From Ramazzottius varieornatus (Eukaryota > Tardigrada > Eutardigrada > Parachela > Ramazzottiidae): a stretch of 64,000 bases of DNA. Positions 37,436 to 50,034 of the stretch are shown here, in pieces. The position numbers and the translations under genes are program-made. How positions within the stretch are numbered: the first letter of the stretch is position 1; the number at the start of each line of letters is the position of its first letter. The DNA is taken from the NCBI GenBank assembly GCA_001949185.1, contig BDGG01000006.1, positions 1,485,657 to 1,549,656 of the forward strand. Direction: 5' to 3'. The notes beneath the pieces were generated by a model. It saw only the letters and a program-made list of their open reading frames with translations. It was not told the DNA's origin and made no database searches.

Positions 37436-37974
37436 TAAGCTCTGTTTCATCTACCGATGGGTGGTACTTTTGGCCTCCTGGCCAACCCATCCAACATTTT
37501 TATGGATACTTTCACGGCCATAGTTCTTAGTTCGCGAGGCGGGTCAACTTGGCCGTTTTAGAAAGTTAAGATCAGTTCTTGATCATGCCGCTGCGGGGAA
37601 AGATCAGCTGATAGGATCTCTGATCCTCAATATGTACGATCCTCCGCACAGTCGTACGCGTNNNNNNNNNNNNNNNNNNNNNNNNNNNNNNNNNNNNNNN
37701 NNNNNNNNNNNCCGGTCTACCGCGTACTCACTACCCGGGACGGATTCACGCGTACGACTGTGTGGAGGATCGTACATATTGAGGATCAGAGATCCTATCA
37801 GCTGATCTTTCCCCGTAGCGGCATGATCAAGAACTGATCTTAACTTTCTAAAACGGCCAAGTTGACCCGCCTCGCGAACTAAGAACTATGGCCGTGAAAG
37901 TATCCACAAAAAATGTTGGATGGGTTGGCCAGGAGGGTAAAAGTACCACCCATCGGTAGGTGAAACAGAGCTTA
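37436..37974. mobile_element. Fold-back element with 226-bp inverted arms around a gap
   Basis: Positions 37436–37661 and 37748–37974 are near-perfect reverse complements, from AAGCTCTGTTTC at the outer left to AAACAGAGCTT at the outer right. Only scattered mismatches are seen. The centre contains the 50-base N run and about 36 bp of unique sequence. No open frame is present. A diverged single arm lies at 43571–43780, so this is a dispersed family. Confidence 0.8.
37662..37711. other. Assembly gap (50 N)
   Basis: Exactly 50 N at the centre of the fold-back element. The hairpin probably broke the assembly, and the true length is unknown. Confidence 0.95.
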
Positions 37975-39466
37975 ACACCATTCGACAGCTCATTATTTTA
38001 TCTATCGATCCATCCTTAAAAGTTTAGGATTGAGTATTAGAGAACAGGCGAACTAAAACGGCTAACTTTACATTCTTTCCCTCGTACTGCTGTGGGAGCT
38101 TATATGCGAAAAGTCGAATCTCTAACCTTGTCAAAAATATTGGGACAATCAAAAGAACAAGCAGAATGCCGAGGGTGATTGTAGAAAAGATGACGCTGAT
38201 GCTTGCTCTCACTTAGAGATTCACTGTTATTGAAAAACGAAACTGCCACAGAATAGATGGTCGCTTTCGACTTTCGACTCGGTAGCAATTATCGCTATTC
38301 AGCAGGCTGTCAGCTAGACCTTAGAAAATGATAAGAGTAGTTCGGCATACACTTCGTAAAGGCAAGAAAAACAGTATCATTTGAATCAAAGGGTACAGAC
38401 AGAAGTCTGTTGGGAAAGAACATGTGGGATACTTCCACATGGGATAAAGATTACCGGAAGTTACCAGAAGACGGTCTCCGGCCATGAGGCTAACACAAGC
38501 TGCAGTATATTGATACTCAAAGGCTTCTTTCTGCCACCGCCTTCCGTCCGCTGCCGCCTTCCTTGACCTCAGTGATTCTGCAATGTTTCTAGTTGGGAGT
38601 TTTGATCCTTCGATAGGGCGAAAGTGTACTAATGCCGTTTTAATGCTAAAGAATGAATGTGGGACAGGATCTTACATGGGGATTGTAGCCCGGATGGAAA
38701 TCTGTAGAAGCTAATAGATGTATCGAGAGTTCGCTGTACGTACACAAGTACGTGTGTAAAGCTCGGAGTACGTTACATTCCACATTGCATCGCACGTCCA
38801 GATGCAGCCATCTAAACAAACCAAGAGGACTTTTTTCATTCCACCGAATAGGAAAACACGATACCGTACCGTGCGGGGTTGCTCCAGAGAAGAGGGGTTA
38901 AGCCATAAGTTTTCATAAGACGGCTACGGCTCACGGTGGTGGTAGTTGCATCAGCTACGTTAACAGTCCTTCGGTCACCGTTTGGCACCCACCTGAGACG
39001 TTCACGTCCTTCGCCGCTTGGATCCATCCATCCCGCCGATGCAGACTTTGAACAACAAAGGGAAAGCATCTCCGTTTCAGCGTCTACTGCCTAGACACGT
39101 AAAAAAGTGGGAGTCGCCCGGGTATAAACCGTTCCGAATCTGACGATGGCTAACGACGGTCGTGGCTGGAATAGCTATGCAAGCAATTAAGCTAACAAGT
39201 ACTGCTGCAGGTGACATGTTGATCCTCCAAAGCTTCCAGCCTCAGCTGTACCCATCCTATCACACGATCTTGCCTTAAGGCGTTCCGTATCAACCTCCAA
39301 ACAATCTGGCAACATCCTAGATGATAGAGGAAGAGAAGAGACCACACCGATGGAGGTGGCTGCAAAGGCCTCTCTCGCTCCCGATATCGGCCTAAACAGG
39401 TCCGACTTACAAGCCTATTTTGGCTAGTAGGTCTGGTAGGCAGTTTATAATGGGGATTTCATATTA

Positions 39467-39632
39467 CAGTGTACGCGAAAATTAAGTGTGGAAAATGGGT
39501 GTTGGATGGAGCCAGATGAAAGCAGCCAATGCTATTCGCGTGCGTCAAACTGCACTTGTCATTGGTTGTATTCTAAATACGCCCGACTGAAACGTTACAC
39601 CCATTTTTCACGGTTAATTTTCGCGTACACTG
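39467..39632. mobile_element. 166-bp MITE with TA target duplication
   Basis: The ends are CAGTGTACGCGAAAATTAA on the left and TTAATTTTCGCGTACACTG on the right, imperfect inverted repeats of about 35 bp. TA flanks both sides (39465–39466 and 39633–39634), as expected for Tc1/mariner-type insertion. There is no coding capacity. Confidence 0.8.
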
Positions 39633-41051
39633 TACGCTAGTTCTTCCCTTGATGCGTTCACAAAGCCAACGTAGTAAGCGACTGGGTTGATCGAAATCTA
39701 GTAGAAATGACTCATTCATAATTTTTCGACTTTGTGAACGCTTTTTGGGTTGTTATGATCTTCCCGCCGATGGGTGGTTCGTAATCGAGTCTTTGAACGC
39801 AAGTTTTTTCGTAATCTTCACAACAACCTAGTTGGTTACTACTAAATAAAAGGTGCCTAAGACAGATACCCGGGCGTCTCGAGCTGTAGATCGCTCAAAA
39901 AGGCCGAGCAAGCGCTGCCACACGCACGCACAAGTCCAGGCTACCAAGAGTAGGTAGGATGTGGCGGAAACGATCCGGAAGAGATAGCTCTCGAAAAAGG
40001 GGGAAAACAGGATATGATGGAAACACGATGCACAGCTTATTCGACACTCACACCATCAGCATTACACACAAACATCTAACTAATTAAGTATACTTAGTTA
40101 TTTTGCTGACAGAATCGTAGCCTGCTTGACTCGTCTCCCGAGAATTGATAGCCAGGCTCACCTGCCATGCCCATCGTAACAACACGAACGACGGTTGGGA
40201 ACCGGCCATGGACCTGGCCAGCTTACGTTTGACGTTTCCACCATTCGGTCACCTTATGCTCCCCGCACACCCGTACCATCTGAAAGGCAACTCAAGCACT
40301 GTAGCACAGCTGAAATTCGATATGACATGTACGCTGCAGTGCGGCAGGTAGGGAAGCACGATGACTGACATTCGTCGTAAAGTTTCCTCTTCCATATCCA
40401 TTTGACTGATTACCATTGGGAAAGACCGGATACCAAAATCATTGAATGCCATCTTCCGGACATTCATAGGGCACGTGCGGTTGTAAAACGTGTTTCCGCT
40501 CCGTCCCGAATGATTTTTCGGACAGTCAAGGTTTCACTGAGTACCTGTTCGAGACAGACTTAATTTTCCATTTTAATAAATTGAAATTGTCCATATCTGT
40601 TGGTGTATTTGTACCTTCAATATTTTGTGGAAATCTTTAATTACATGTACGTGCGTATATAATACACATAGCTGCATAGAAGGTAAACAGATGCGCTGAC
40701 ATCTATCAGCGAACCAATTTAGTAACGATTCCTGATCGACTACTCAATCCTGAGCCGGTTACAGGTCTCTGAGCTGACAAACAAATTCAGCAGACTTACT
40801 TCAACTCGTGGTGGATATGGGGAATGACATGTGTTATCAGCTTCTGATGGCCATATGTGTTTCGGCAGTCCATTATCCGGAATATTAACTAACACATAAT
40901 CCCACTGTTCAGGAATCGGTTTTGAAGTTTTGGCACCTCAGGGGTTTTTGTTAACTCCTGACGAGGTAACAAATGTCGAGGGACATGAAGCTGAAGCCAT
41001 TTTTTCAACTGACCCCTGGTCAAACGACTACATCAGGAAGATCCAAGGGGG

Positions 41052-41235
41052 TTCGGGTTTTACCCGAAATTGCCCGAATTGCCCGAAGTTTACCCATAAT
41101 TGCCTGAACACATCCAATGGTTCCCCGTGGTGCTGGAGGTATGAAAGAGTCCGTTTTCGCTGTCTAAGACTTGTCATCACTCGTCACCAAAACTCAGTAA
41201 TTCGGGTAAATTCGGGCAAAATTGACCATAGCCCG
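41052..41235. repeat. TTGCCCGAA inverted repeat
   Basis: Tandem CCGAAATTGCCCGAATTGCC on the left faces AATTCGGGTAAATTCGGGC on the right across about 100 bp. It looks like a diverged hairpin element; the ends are not well defined. Confidence 0.5.
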
Positions 41236-43343
41236 AAGTTAATTGCCTTAGATTGCCTTGCTTGCGCCAAGTCTAATTGGAATGACATCACACAGCCTAC
41301 GACTACACATACAATCGTTTTGACACCAAACCCCGGGCTGGGGTGTTTTAGCTGTTAGTCACCTCTGAAGTTTCCTGCAATATCTTCTAAAAACGGCGGA
41401 CAATTTTTCGAGACTTTGAGCCACGGCGAGGTACGACAAGGATACCATCCGATGCCCCCGAATATTTTCTCAAACTTCATGTCAGAAAAGGGCCGTTTGG
41501 TAGCAAAAATGATGTTCCGGAAGCTGGGCCGCCGAAACCCAAATGTAATTTTGCAAAACGATCCAGTGTGCTGCTATAGCTTCTACAAGCTGTTCGCTCC
41601 AACTCGCTCGCAGTTTGCTGCGTCGGAGGAAAAGATACCGTTTCAGTTTTTACGACCAAATTTGAGTGTGTTAAATTGTACAGGCCTGGCCGCACTGTTT
41701 GGGGACTAACTGAAAACTACAACAACCTTAGGCCATGACCACAATTCGGCGAAATCAGGAACAATGTACTCTTCTTCAATAAGGAAGACTCACTTGAATC
41801 CGCTAACATAGTTTATCAGCACTGACTTGAATAGAAAGGTATCCGTTGACGTTTCTGTTTAGACTCATTTTAAGAAATGCCAAAATAAGGGTATCAGCAG
41901 AAATTCGATATAAATGACCTGGCGTTAAAGCGACCTGTTCAAAGGGTCGGTCTCTGGACTCCAACCTTGATGAAAACAGATCTATGCCAGGCAACCTAGG
42001 CTGTTGCGCAAGACAGGCTAACAGATCATCGAAAAATTCTCTTGTAAAATTGATTCTTGGGAAGAACAGAAATAGAAAGTTGAATGTCAAAATTTTACCC
42101 GTCCGCCCAAAACCGTGCATGCCGTAGCCAGAATAGTGGCATTCAATTCAACCGTATAACGTACATGTTTCGACTGAGATCACAAGGACCAAATTGTTTT
42201 TCACAAAAGAAAGCCGAACACGTCAATGGCTGATAAAATAGATCTGCAGACAACAAAATACGAAATACATTTACTTTCTATTCGTCCCTAGAGTTATCAG
42301 CAACTATCCGCAGAGACCTTCCTGCTGTTCCTGTTCGGAGAAAACAGAGAAAGTTGGGGCGAAGAGGTATTGAAAAAGGAAAGATCTGTTAGGTCTTGGT
42401 CATGCATGTAAGCGGAGTAAGGTAGACTGTCCTCCACTGGGATAATTCCGACAATAAAATATTCTGCATGAACAGTTGAATGTCTGCCGTTTGGTCAAAT
42501 ATTCACTGAAAGTACAATTTGATTCAAGACTTGAAGAAAGCTGTAGCACACGGGATCCTAGTACAATTATAAAGCGATCTGGGAAATCCGAGTCACAGCC
42601 ATACAGGTTGAAATCTTGGCATCGGTTGTAAGCGACAATTCTTTTTCAGGGACCTCTAAGTTCACTTCGCTCAGCCATATAGAAAACTGCGTTCTTTTGC
42701 TATAATGGCCAGCAACAAAAACCTACAAAAGGTTAAATATCATGAAAATGCGAACAAAATTTGAATTTTTAACGATAGGTTTTTGAGAACACTGACCAAC
42801 AAGATTCCAGGACTTAACATTAGTTATAATCTAGATTACAGGTGGGACAGCAGCAAAAAAAGAGGCGCAGGAAAGACACGGCAAATACAGTAGGGCGGAG
42901 CTGCGCATGAGGTGGGAAAAATGGGAGCCAGTGAAATTATCGTGCAAATGCTGACCCGTTAGAACGAGCCGTATATAGGCCGTAACACTCCATACATGCC
43001 GGGATGCCCTGCTCGAACCTGGCTTACTAGGCTAATTTTCACGCTGCTTTACGGTGACGCGCTAGTCTCGTGGACTCGCTGATCGAGATGGCTTTAGCAG
43101 TCAGCATCTCGTTCCTTGTTCTTCCTTGAGAAAATCGGATTTCCCTTCTGCGATATCGTTCCGCGCATGATGCACCAAAACATCCAGAATCCGAGAGAGG
43201 AATGAGAGAAAATTCAGAACACGGAAGCGAGGAGGCAAACTGCAGTATCGTTGTAACGAAGGGAATTTAAAAATTCCCAAAAGCGTTGAATATTTCCCTG
43301 AAACCAACCAAGGCTCTGCGTCGTGACTTCGATCATTGCAGCT

Positions 43344-43525
43344 ATTCCAGTCAACCAACGTAAAATTGAAATCAAAGTTGAAAGCACTGCTAATCAGACA
43401 ACCAAGGATGGAAGCAGTAGTCAAGGCGGTTGAATCGTCGTCATCTTTGCATGTTCCAAACCTTGATTGTCTGATTAAGCAGTGCATTCAGTTTTGATTT
43501 CAATTATACGCTGATTAACTGAAAT
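43344..43525. repeat. Hairpin element with 64-bp arms
   Basis: Positions 43344–43407 and 43461–43525 are imperfect reverse complements, including TGAAATCAAAGTTGAAAGCA facing TGCATTCAGTTTTGATTTCA and CTAATCAGACAACCAAGG facing CCTTGATTGTCTGATTAAG. No coding capacity. Confidence 0.7.
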
Positions 43526-43570
43526 AGCTGCACGCCTGTACCCAGGCCTGGTCTACGTATGCGTCTGCAT

Positions 43571-43780
43571 ACAGAGTCGTACAAAATGAGCATCAAAGAT
43601 CCGATCAGCTGATCTTCCCCGGTAGCGGGATGATGAAGAGCTGATCTCAACTTTCTAGAACGTCCACTGGATAGTCGTTCGACCTACTTGAACATCCGAA
43701 GCCAACTCTGGGCAGGAGAAGTTTGCAGGAGGCACACCGATTGGAAAGTCTTGGGGTCTATCTTTGTGAAACAGAGCTTA
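43571..43780. mobile_element. Single diverged arm of the fold-back element
   Basis: It matches the right arm of the element at 37748–37974 in order, from AGAGTCGTAC through GATCAGCTGATCTTCCCCGG and TCAACTTTCTAGAACG to GTGAAACAGAGCTTA, with many substitutions. The opposite arm is not found next to it. Confidence 0.6.
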
Positions 43781-45013
43781 GTTATATCCAGTAAGTTTCC
43801 TTGCTCGAGGAGCGAAAGTAAAGAGCTGCCACAGCAGGCTGGGGTATCTGACCGCTAACCCTCTAGAAGAGCCTAGTTCGCGAGAGATCCCACTGTAGAG
43901 GGAAATGAAACCACCAGCACACGTATCGGAATCAGCGTCAAAAGTTGTCCTCGGTGGCATGTTTTTAAATGATTTGGTGAATTTGGAGTTTTTGGTCACG
44001 TGATGTGCGACATCTTGCTTCAGGAGCATTTTCGTCCCTGAACATGTATGGCTCATTCGAAAGAGCGTGTTGAGCTGAGTAGAATGGAACTGTTTCTTCG
44101 ATGTTACAAGAAATAAATGTTATTGCCGACTTTCATGGGAGGATTAGAGGTAAATTGGCCAGGACGAAATCATGGACCACCGGCCGAATGGCAGCACTGC
44201 TAGCAACTGTCACTTTCGGCGGTGACCAATAATTTCCGCTTTGTGTGTCCCCAAACATGAGTCTACGTATTTGTCGTCGGACATATTTAGTTGGGAGCCG
44301 TAGTCTGTTTAGGCGGAACGTGCTGACTATTAATCGATTGTTTGCTATACGTGGAGCATCGCCACCTACCAGAAAGGCACTATTACTTGTGGAAGTATGA
44401 CTTGCAACATTTGTCTGAACATCAGCTTAAAATAATCATATCTCTCGTTCGAGACAAGCGTTTGCCTCCAAATCTTTTGCACTGTTATGCATCATCATCC
44501 GGCTTTCAAATATAATGTTGTATAATCAAATCGTCCACGTCAGTCATGCTGGAAAATCAATCTAGTGAAAACAACCGTTTTATAAAAAACGTGGCACTTC
44601 CGGTAGAACAATTTTCTCGATACTCGGATTTCGGAACCGAGAAGTCTAGCTGGTGCTAGGCTCCTTTTTTGTTTTACCTTTCTCGAAAATTTGAAAACGA
44701 AAACCAATAAATTCTTCAGTTTCTCGAACGTCCAGATTCTTTTAAAAACTCTGTAATGTGTTCGTGTCATACACCAATAAACGTTCTTGTGAACGTTCCA
44801 CTTGGTTTTTTTTCAGAACATTGGCTGCTAAAGTTATACGGGTGGAAATCCAGACTTGAAGCCGAAAACCATATGCTACGTTTCAAGAGCTAGAAGAGTT
44901 CAATCGTGGATCGACTTCGGCTGAACGTAGAGCCTACTCTGCCTTATCTGCTGTCTAGCTCACCGAAAGCTTACAAGAAGTCTGTGAGGCAGGACAAATT
45001 TTATCTCGCCGCC

Positions 45014-45046
45014 CCGCTAAAGTGGCGCATCTCGCCACTTTAGCGG
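45014..45046. repeat. Perfect 14-bp stem-loop
   Basis: CCGCTAAAGTGGCG and CGCCACTTTAGCGG flank a 5-base loop (CATCT). The stem contains AAGTGGCG, the start of the core of the abundant palindromic family, but no outer arms. Confidence 0.6.
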
Positions 45047-47228
45047 AAAAAACGGTGATTCTTGCTTTTCGAATTCCAGAAGTCGCAGTGAGATAACTTC
45101 TGACTACTATCATGAAGGCCTAGCCCTGGTCTAATGAATGGTATGACTGGCTTCAAAATCTGTTGAGCTAGTGCGCGGAGAAAAAAATTCAGAGAAACAG
45201 GAAAAAAATCTTCCTTTTGGGGTTTAAACTGAACGTTCTCTGCCTGTTGTCAACGCACGGGGCCAATGGTCGCTGCAGAAAAAGGGAGAATGTTGGTGAA
45301 CAACATTTAGCATAGGGAAGAAGAGAAAGGTCATCGGCCAGATTTACAGAAAAATTTTGAAAACTATCGCCAAAAAGTTGCAAGTCATACTTCCGCACCC
45401 GACACTTCGCTCATCGCTCCAAGGAAGAAATACTGTGAAACAACCGAAGTTTTGGTTACGGTATTCTGAAAACTCATGACGAATAATCATGACTGATCAG
45501 CATGGAAGTTAGTGTTCTGTCCAAACAATATTCCGGCACAGTATCGGATAAATAAGAACACTTGCTCCAACGGTCCCCCTGGGCCGCCGGCCAAGGTTAT
45601 TCGTGGGTGCATAACTGTACCGGGTCGATCTATTAGGATACCCTCTTAGCAACGAATGGTCCCAGTAACGAGATGACACCGTCTGTTGTTATTTTGACAC
45701 TGCAGTTAACCTGATTTTTGTTCAAGTAGAATTCACAGTGTTGTAATAAACTCGGCGACTAAACAAGCAGATTGTTTGCAATACTTCGAAGAACGGGTTT
45801 TACTAACCAATGTATTATGCGTTTGGATATGCTGCTACCTGCATATCTTGGTGGCTTCCCATCGTTTTCGGATGCGGACCTGCTCCCCTCCGTAAGTTGA
45901 TTTTCGGACCAAAAGTCGAAAAATAACATGGCAACGTTTCGCTCGGCAGCTGCGTCACTTGCTCAAAAGCTCAAATCACGATTGTCGGTTGGGGCGTCAA
46001 TTAATACGGAATTGCTATTCCATTGTGCTTCGTCGGATGGGACTTGACGGGGTTGAAGACCTGTCCCGCGAGCCCTTGACGAAGGATGCTTTTGAAATGA
46101 TCTCCTGAACTTTGGGTAGTTTCTTCAACGCCGAGAATTCATAGGCTTACCGTTTTGAGTCAGGTTTTCTGTAGATTACGCTCAGATTGAGCTAGGCTTT
46201 CCAGTAATGGTGAAGCACTTAATACCTATGCAGTTTCAGCTAATCTTCGCAATCCATCGAAATTGCCTTTGAATCAGAAGTTTACAATCTATTCGGTTTT
46301 GCAAGGCGTCATGTGAGCACCGCTGCCGCTGAGTTACGTTACGCTGTACAATAACGACAGAAATATCATCGAAAATAGGCAGGTGATGACAGCATCGCTG
46401 TGCGGTGTCACCCTCGTATTTCGAGTTTTAGGTGATCATTGGTCGCCTCTAGCCGCACCTGGCAGTGCGGTCCTGCCGATTGGGCAGGAAACGTTTAGAT
46501 ATCGAACGTCGTTTTCCATCATAGCACTGCAGATTTTAGTCTAAAAATTTCTTGTCAGAGTCTCCGCTTGTAGATTGCTACGAGGTAAACTTCATGATTC
46601 GGTCCAAGCGAGAATCCCTTCCACAGGTCAGTCTAGTGGCAACGCATTTTCTTGGCTGCAACTCTTTCGCGAGCTGTGAATTTGACACTTGTCGCTTCGT
46701 CGTCGTTACTGTTTTTTTCAACCTATCCTCGTTTTCCAGCAACTGAAGAAAGCCGGGGCTAGTAGTCAACACAGTTAAATGATCCTGAAGTCGCTTCTTC
46801 TGGCATCACTGTTTCTTCACCTCACTGAACAGATCGTTTAAGACGGATATGCTACCGGAGTCGAAGGGTGAACTTCACATTAGCCAGATTTTTCTCTCAC
46901 GTGATGCCGATCTGCACTCTCAGGATCTTGAACAGCCGGGAAAAGTCTTGCGTTGGCCTGTTGTGAATTCTACGGTTATTTGAATTCCACGCCATGACGC
47001 ACGTTCACCGTCTTTAGATAACTTGAAGGTCAAACGGAAAGAGACAACCTTTCGCGTAGCCAGATATAAGCATTGCCTAGTATTGGAAGCTTACCCTCCT
47101 ACGCATGCTCCCGTTCGCACGCAAAGCTTGGCGACATCAAGGAGCAGATCATCTTCAGTCAATTATTTGTTTTCTCTGGTTGTTTTTTGTGAAATAAGGA
47201 GTTTGCTTTAAACATCACATATCCAGCG

Positions 47229-47841
47229 GTAAGGACGGACATTCCATTTTCCGCTTCGTTCCTAATTTCGCCTGGAAAATAGGAATTCCGCTCCGTTCCG
47301 GACGAGCCCGATTTGGAACGCCGGAATTTCAAATCGGAATATAAGCATCAGACCGGAATTCCGCTTGAAAAATCGGTTTTCCACGGCTCGATCCCCACTT
47401 TTTGCCAATAACTGGCGTACTTATGATGCTTCATGAACTTGGCGAACTGACATCACAGTAAGTGTGAAGTTTACGGGTATGATGACGCATACAACATATG
47501 CTCACCGTTACGCTAATCCGCCAAGTTCATGAAGCAGTACAGTACATACTGTAGTTGCACTCACTGTGCGGGAGCTCGGCCAACAAACTCCACCTGAATG
47601 TATTGCCATGTCGCACGCCCCTAATAGAACTAGCAGAAAGCGTGCGCCACGTAGAAACAAACTTGCTGAGCTTGTCAGCTGGGGTTAAGTCGAGCTTCGG
47701 CGTGGTTAGTGCCTTCTAGACTGCCGTACTGGAATTCCGATTTTTGGTTTAGCCGTTTTAGGGAACGAAAAATAGGAAAATTAGGAATTCCTTTCCAAAT
47801 TTCGTTCCATGGAGAAAGTGTGGCGGAATGCCAATCCTTAC
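47229..47841. mobile_element. Nested element with GTAAGGA termini
   Basis: The left end GTAAGGACGGACATTCC and right end GGAATGCCAATCCTTAC form inverted termini; related sequences (AATAGGAATTCC and GGAATTCC blocks) repeat inside each end. The interior holds a 107-bp hairpin (47429–47535, arms GCTTCATGAACTTGGCG) and a palindromic repeat copy (47570–47684), apparently later insertions. No open frame of note. Confidence 0.6.
47570..47684. repeat. Palindromic repeat nested in another element
   Basis: It reads CGGGAGCTCGGCCAACAAACTC, a diverged TGTCGCACG left core, GAAAGCGTGCGCCACG right core and AACTTGCTGAGCTTGTCAGCT. The left core is degraded. Confidence 0.75.
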
Positions 47842-48955
47842 GCGCACGTGCTGCGCGGACGCAGTGATTATTTACAGTAGTTCCAGACGAGAACTGCTCA
47901 CAGTCTGGAAGAATCAAGAACGTTTCTGTTTACATCGGCTGATCGATCACCGCTAGCAATGACTTTTGGCATCTCGACGTATTTCCCTGTATCAACCCGC
48001 CGGTTTTCCAGTCTTTCATTCACCGAAGTGAATCGAATACGAACTGGGCTGTTCACCAGTTCGTAATTGTACAGGGGTCGTAGTGAATCCATCTTCTAGT
48101 GAGCTTTCGCAGAGAAAGTTTCGATAATGAAAACAAGCAAGTACTAGCAAGGAGACGTTTTATTAGGTGGTACAGAAAGGCGGGCGCATGCGGCTACAGG
48201 AACTTGCGAATTTGACATCTACAAATTCATTCGTTAGTGTCAAGAAGAGTCCTCAAACATGCAGAACCTGTCGACTCTGTAACCGGCCGTAAAAGTCTGG
48301 CGACGTAGGACTGCTGGAGGAGTGTCGAGCCGGACTACACTTTAGGTCATAATCGCCCTACTTACTGCTAACATGCTACAACAACGGTAGGCAAAAACGA
48401 CAATGCTTCGAGGATGGTACTTGTCACGTGGCTCCTTGTGTCGGTACCTGCGAAAAAAACACAACAGTCATGGATCCGCATGTTAGTTCTGAAGACAAAG
48501 ACATTCCATTTTTGGAGTGATATCAGCATTAAGACGAATCTTTACAGACAGTATCGGGATTTTTTCTGAACGGCACGTGTTTGGTTGTGGTGGAGCAAAG
48601 TAGGCGACAAAACAAGTTTTGGCTAAGATGTATAGATTTACCAGTTTTGCTCCGACCAGTCACAAACGAAACGATCGTGCGACGTCACTGGGACGACACC
48701 AACAATGTAGGCAAGTTGCATTGAGAGAAGATTACGGAAGAACGATCGCATACGAGCTCTTCTAGGTCACCCCACGCAGGCATTAGGCGTGCTGATGCGT
48801 CACGTTTCGAACAGCCAGTCGAAAACTGAGCCCAAAACAAGCGCCTATAGAGCAAACCAAGCGCAATCAGCCTGATCTAGAGTCAGCTGTGTTTCCCTGC
48901 AAATGTTTACAACTTACTTCAGTGGTATCGTCACCGTGTTGAAGACTTTCACCTA

Positions 48956-50034
48956 TGGGCGGCGGTTGATGCCGAAATTCAAAAAATTAGGCTAGCCGGT
49001 TGTTTCACAAAAACTAGGCTAGCCTAATTTTTCTTATTTTTCTTTTGTTCTTTGTTGCAATTTGCTGTTGCGTATGTTCAGATTGTCGAACAGAAGAATC
49101 AAAGTTAGAAAGTCTTGAAATTCTGCTGACCGAATAGGACGATTGTTTGCTAATTATCAGAAATATTAACCAGGATACGTTCCAGTAGAATGTTTTTCAG
49201 ATGCGCAACAAGACTGTTTCAGACAATGCTTTAGCCTTTTGTAACTGAATTACACTTATGTTTCTTCGTGTGAAAGTTCCAGAATAATTACATTAAACGA
49301 TTGATACTGCCGTAATAGTGCAATAATTCAACAAAAAACTGCGTTAACGTGTTTTTTCAAACAAAAAATCCACGTCAGTATAATCTGCTACACAAATCGA
49401 TGCAGTTTTCCGAAATTTTTTTGTGAAAAATTTAAATCAGAAATGTTGAGACATTTCGACAATTTACAAAACTTTTTACCGAATACGTTAACGTAACCCT
49501 AACTAGTTTATAGTTTTTCCGAGATACGACAGTGTGTGGTCAGCAAAGGAATTATTTGCAACTGATGCGAATGAAGGACAGAAAATGGATCGTCCTATAT
49601 GTTGTTGACTGTTGAGTCTTTAGTACAATTGCATTAGCCTAAATTCGTCTTTTCTGCTCCAACTTTTCTGCTCGTTTTTCAAAGGCAAGATAGGCTACAA
49701 GGTGGACGGCATGGAGATTACAAGTCGGAAATTCTGGCGTGGTGACTACAAGTCTCAATCTTGACTTTCCCTGCGTCAAAATCATGTTTCTTAGTGTCTA
49801 AATCAAGAAAAACCTGTTGCCATTCTATACAAACCGTTAGAGGGCAAAACAGCAATCAAAGTGGTCAGATGTGAGCTTTGAATGGGAGAAGGGTGTGGAG
49901 CAATGTTGAAGAGCGTATGAGGTGTACTAAGATCAAGCAAAGAAGCAATGTTGGGCTATAATCTCCATGCCGTCTACCTCGCAGCCTAGTTTTTCGAGTC
50001 TAACTGTTTGAATTTTGGCATCAACCGCCGCCCA
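48956..50034. mobile_element. 1079-bp element with TGGGCGGCGG termini and TA duplication
   Basis: Termini are TGGGCGGCGGTTGATGCC on the left and GGCATCAACCGCCGCCCA on the right, extending to about 28 bp with one or two mismatches. TA flanks both sides (48954–48955 and 50035–50036). A second inverted pair lies inside (about 49690–49722 and 49960–49995, GACGGCATGGAGATTA). No transposase-like frame is visible, so it is probably non-autonomous. Confidence 0.8.

Noticed and set aside
43000-43090. tRNA-like TTCGAGC T-loop on the minus strand
   Set aside because: No matching T-stem, acceptor stem or anticodon arm could be formed.
45990-46110. Sequence loosely resembling a Tc1 transposase segment (VLRRMGLDGV…)
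   Set aside because: The similarity is a handful of residues, with no flanking conserved blocks and no inverted termini.
46578-46772. 64-codon minus-strand frame with a helix-turn-helix look
   Set aside because: No neighbouring transposase motifs and no repeats bounding it. A chance frame is as likely.
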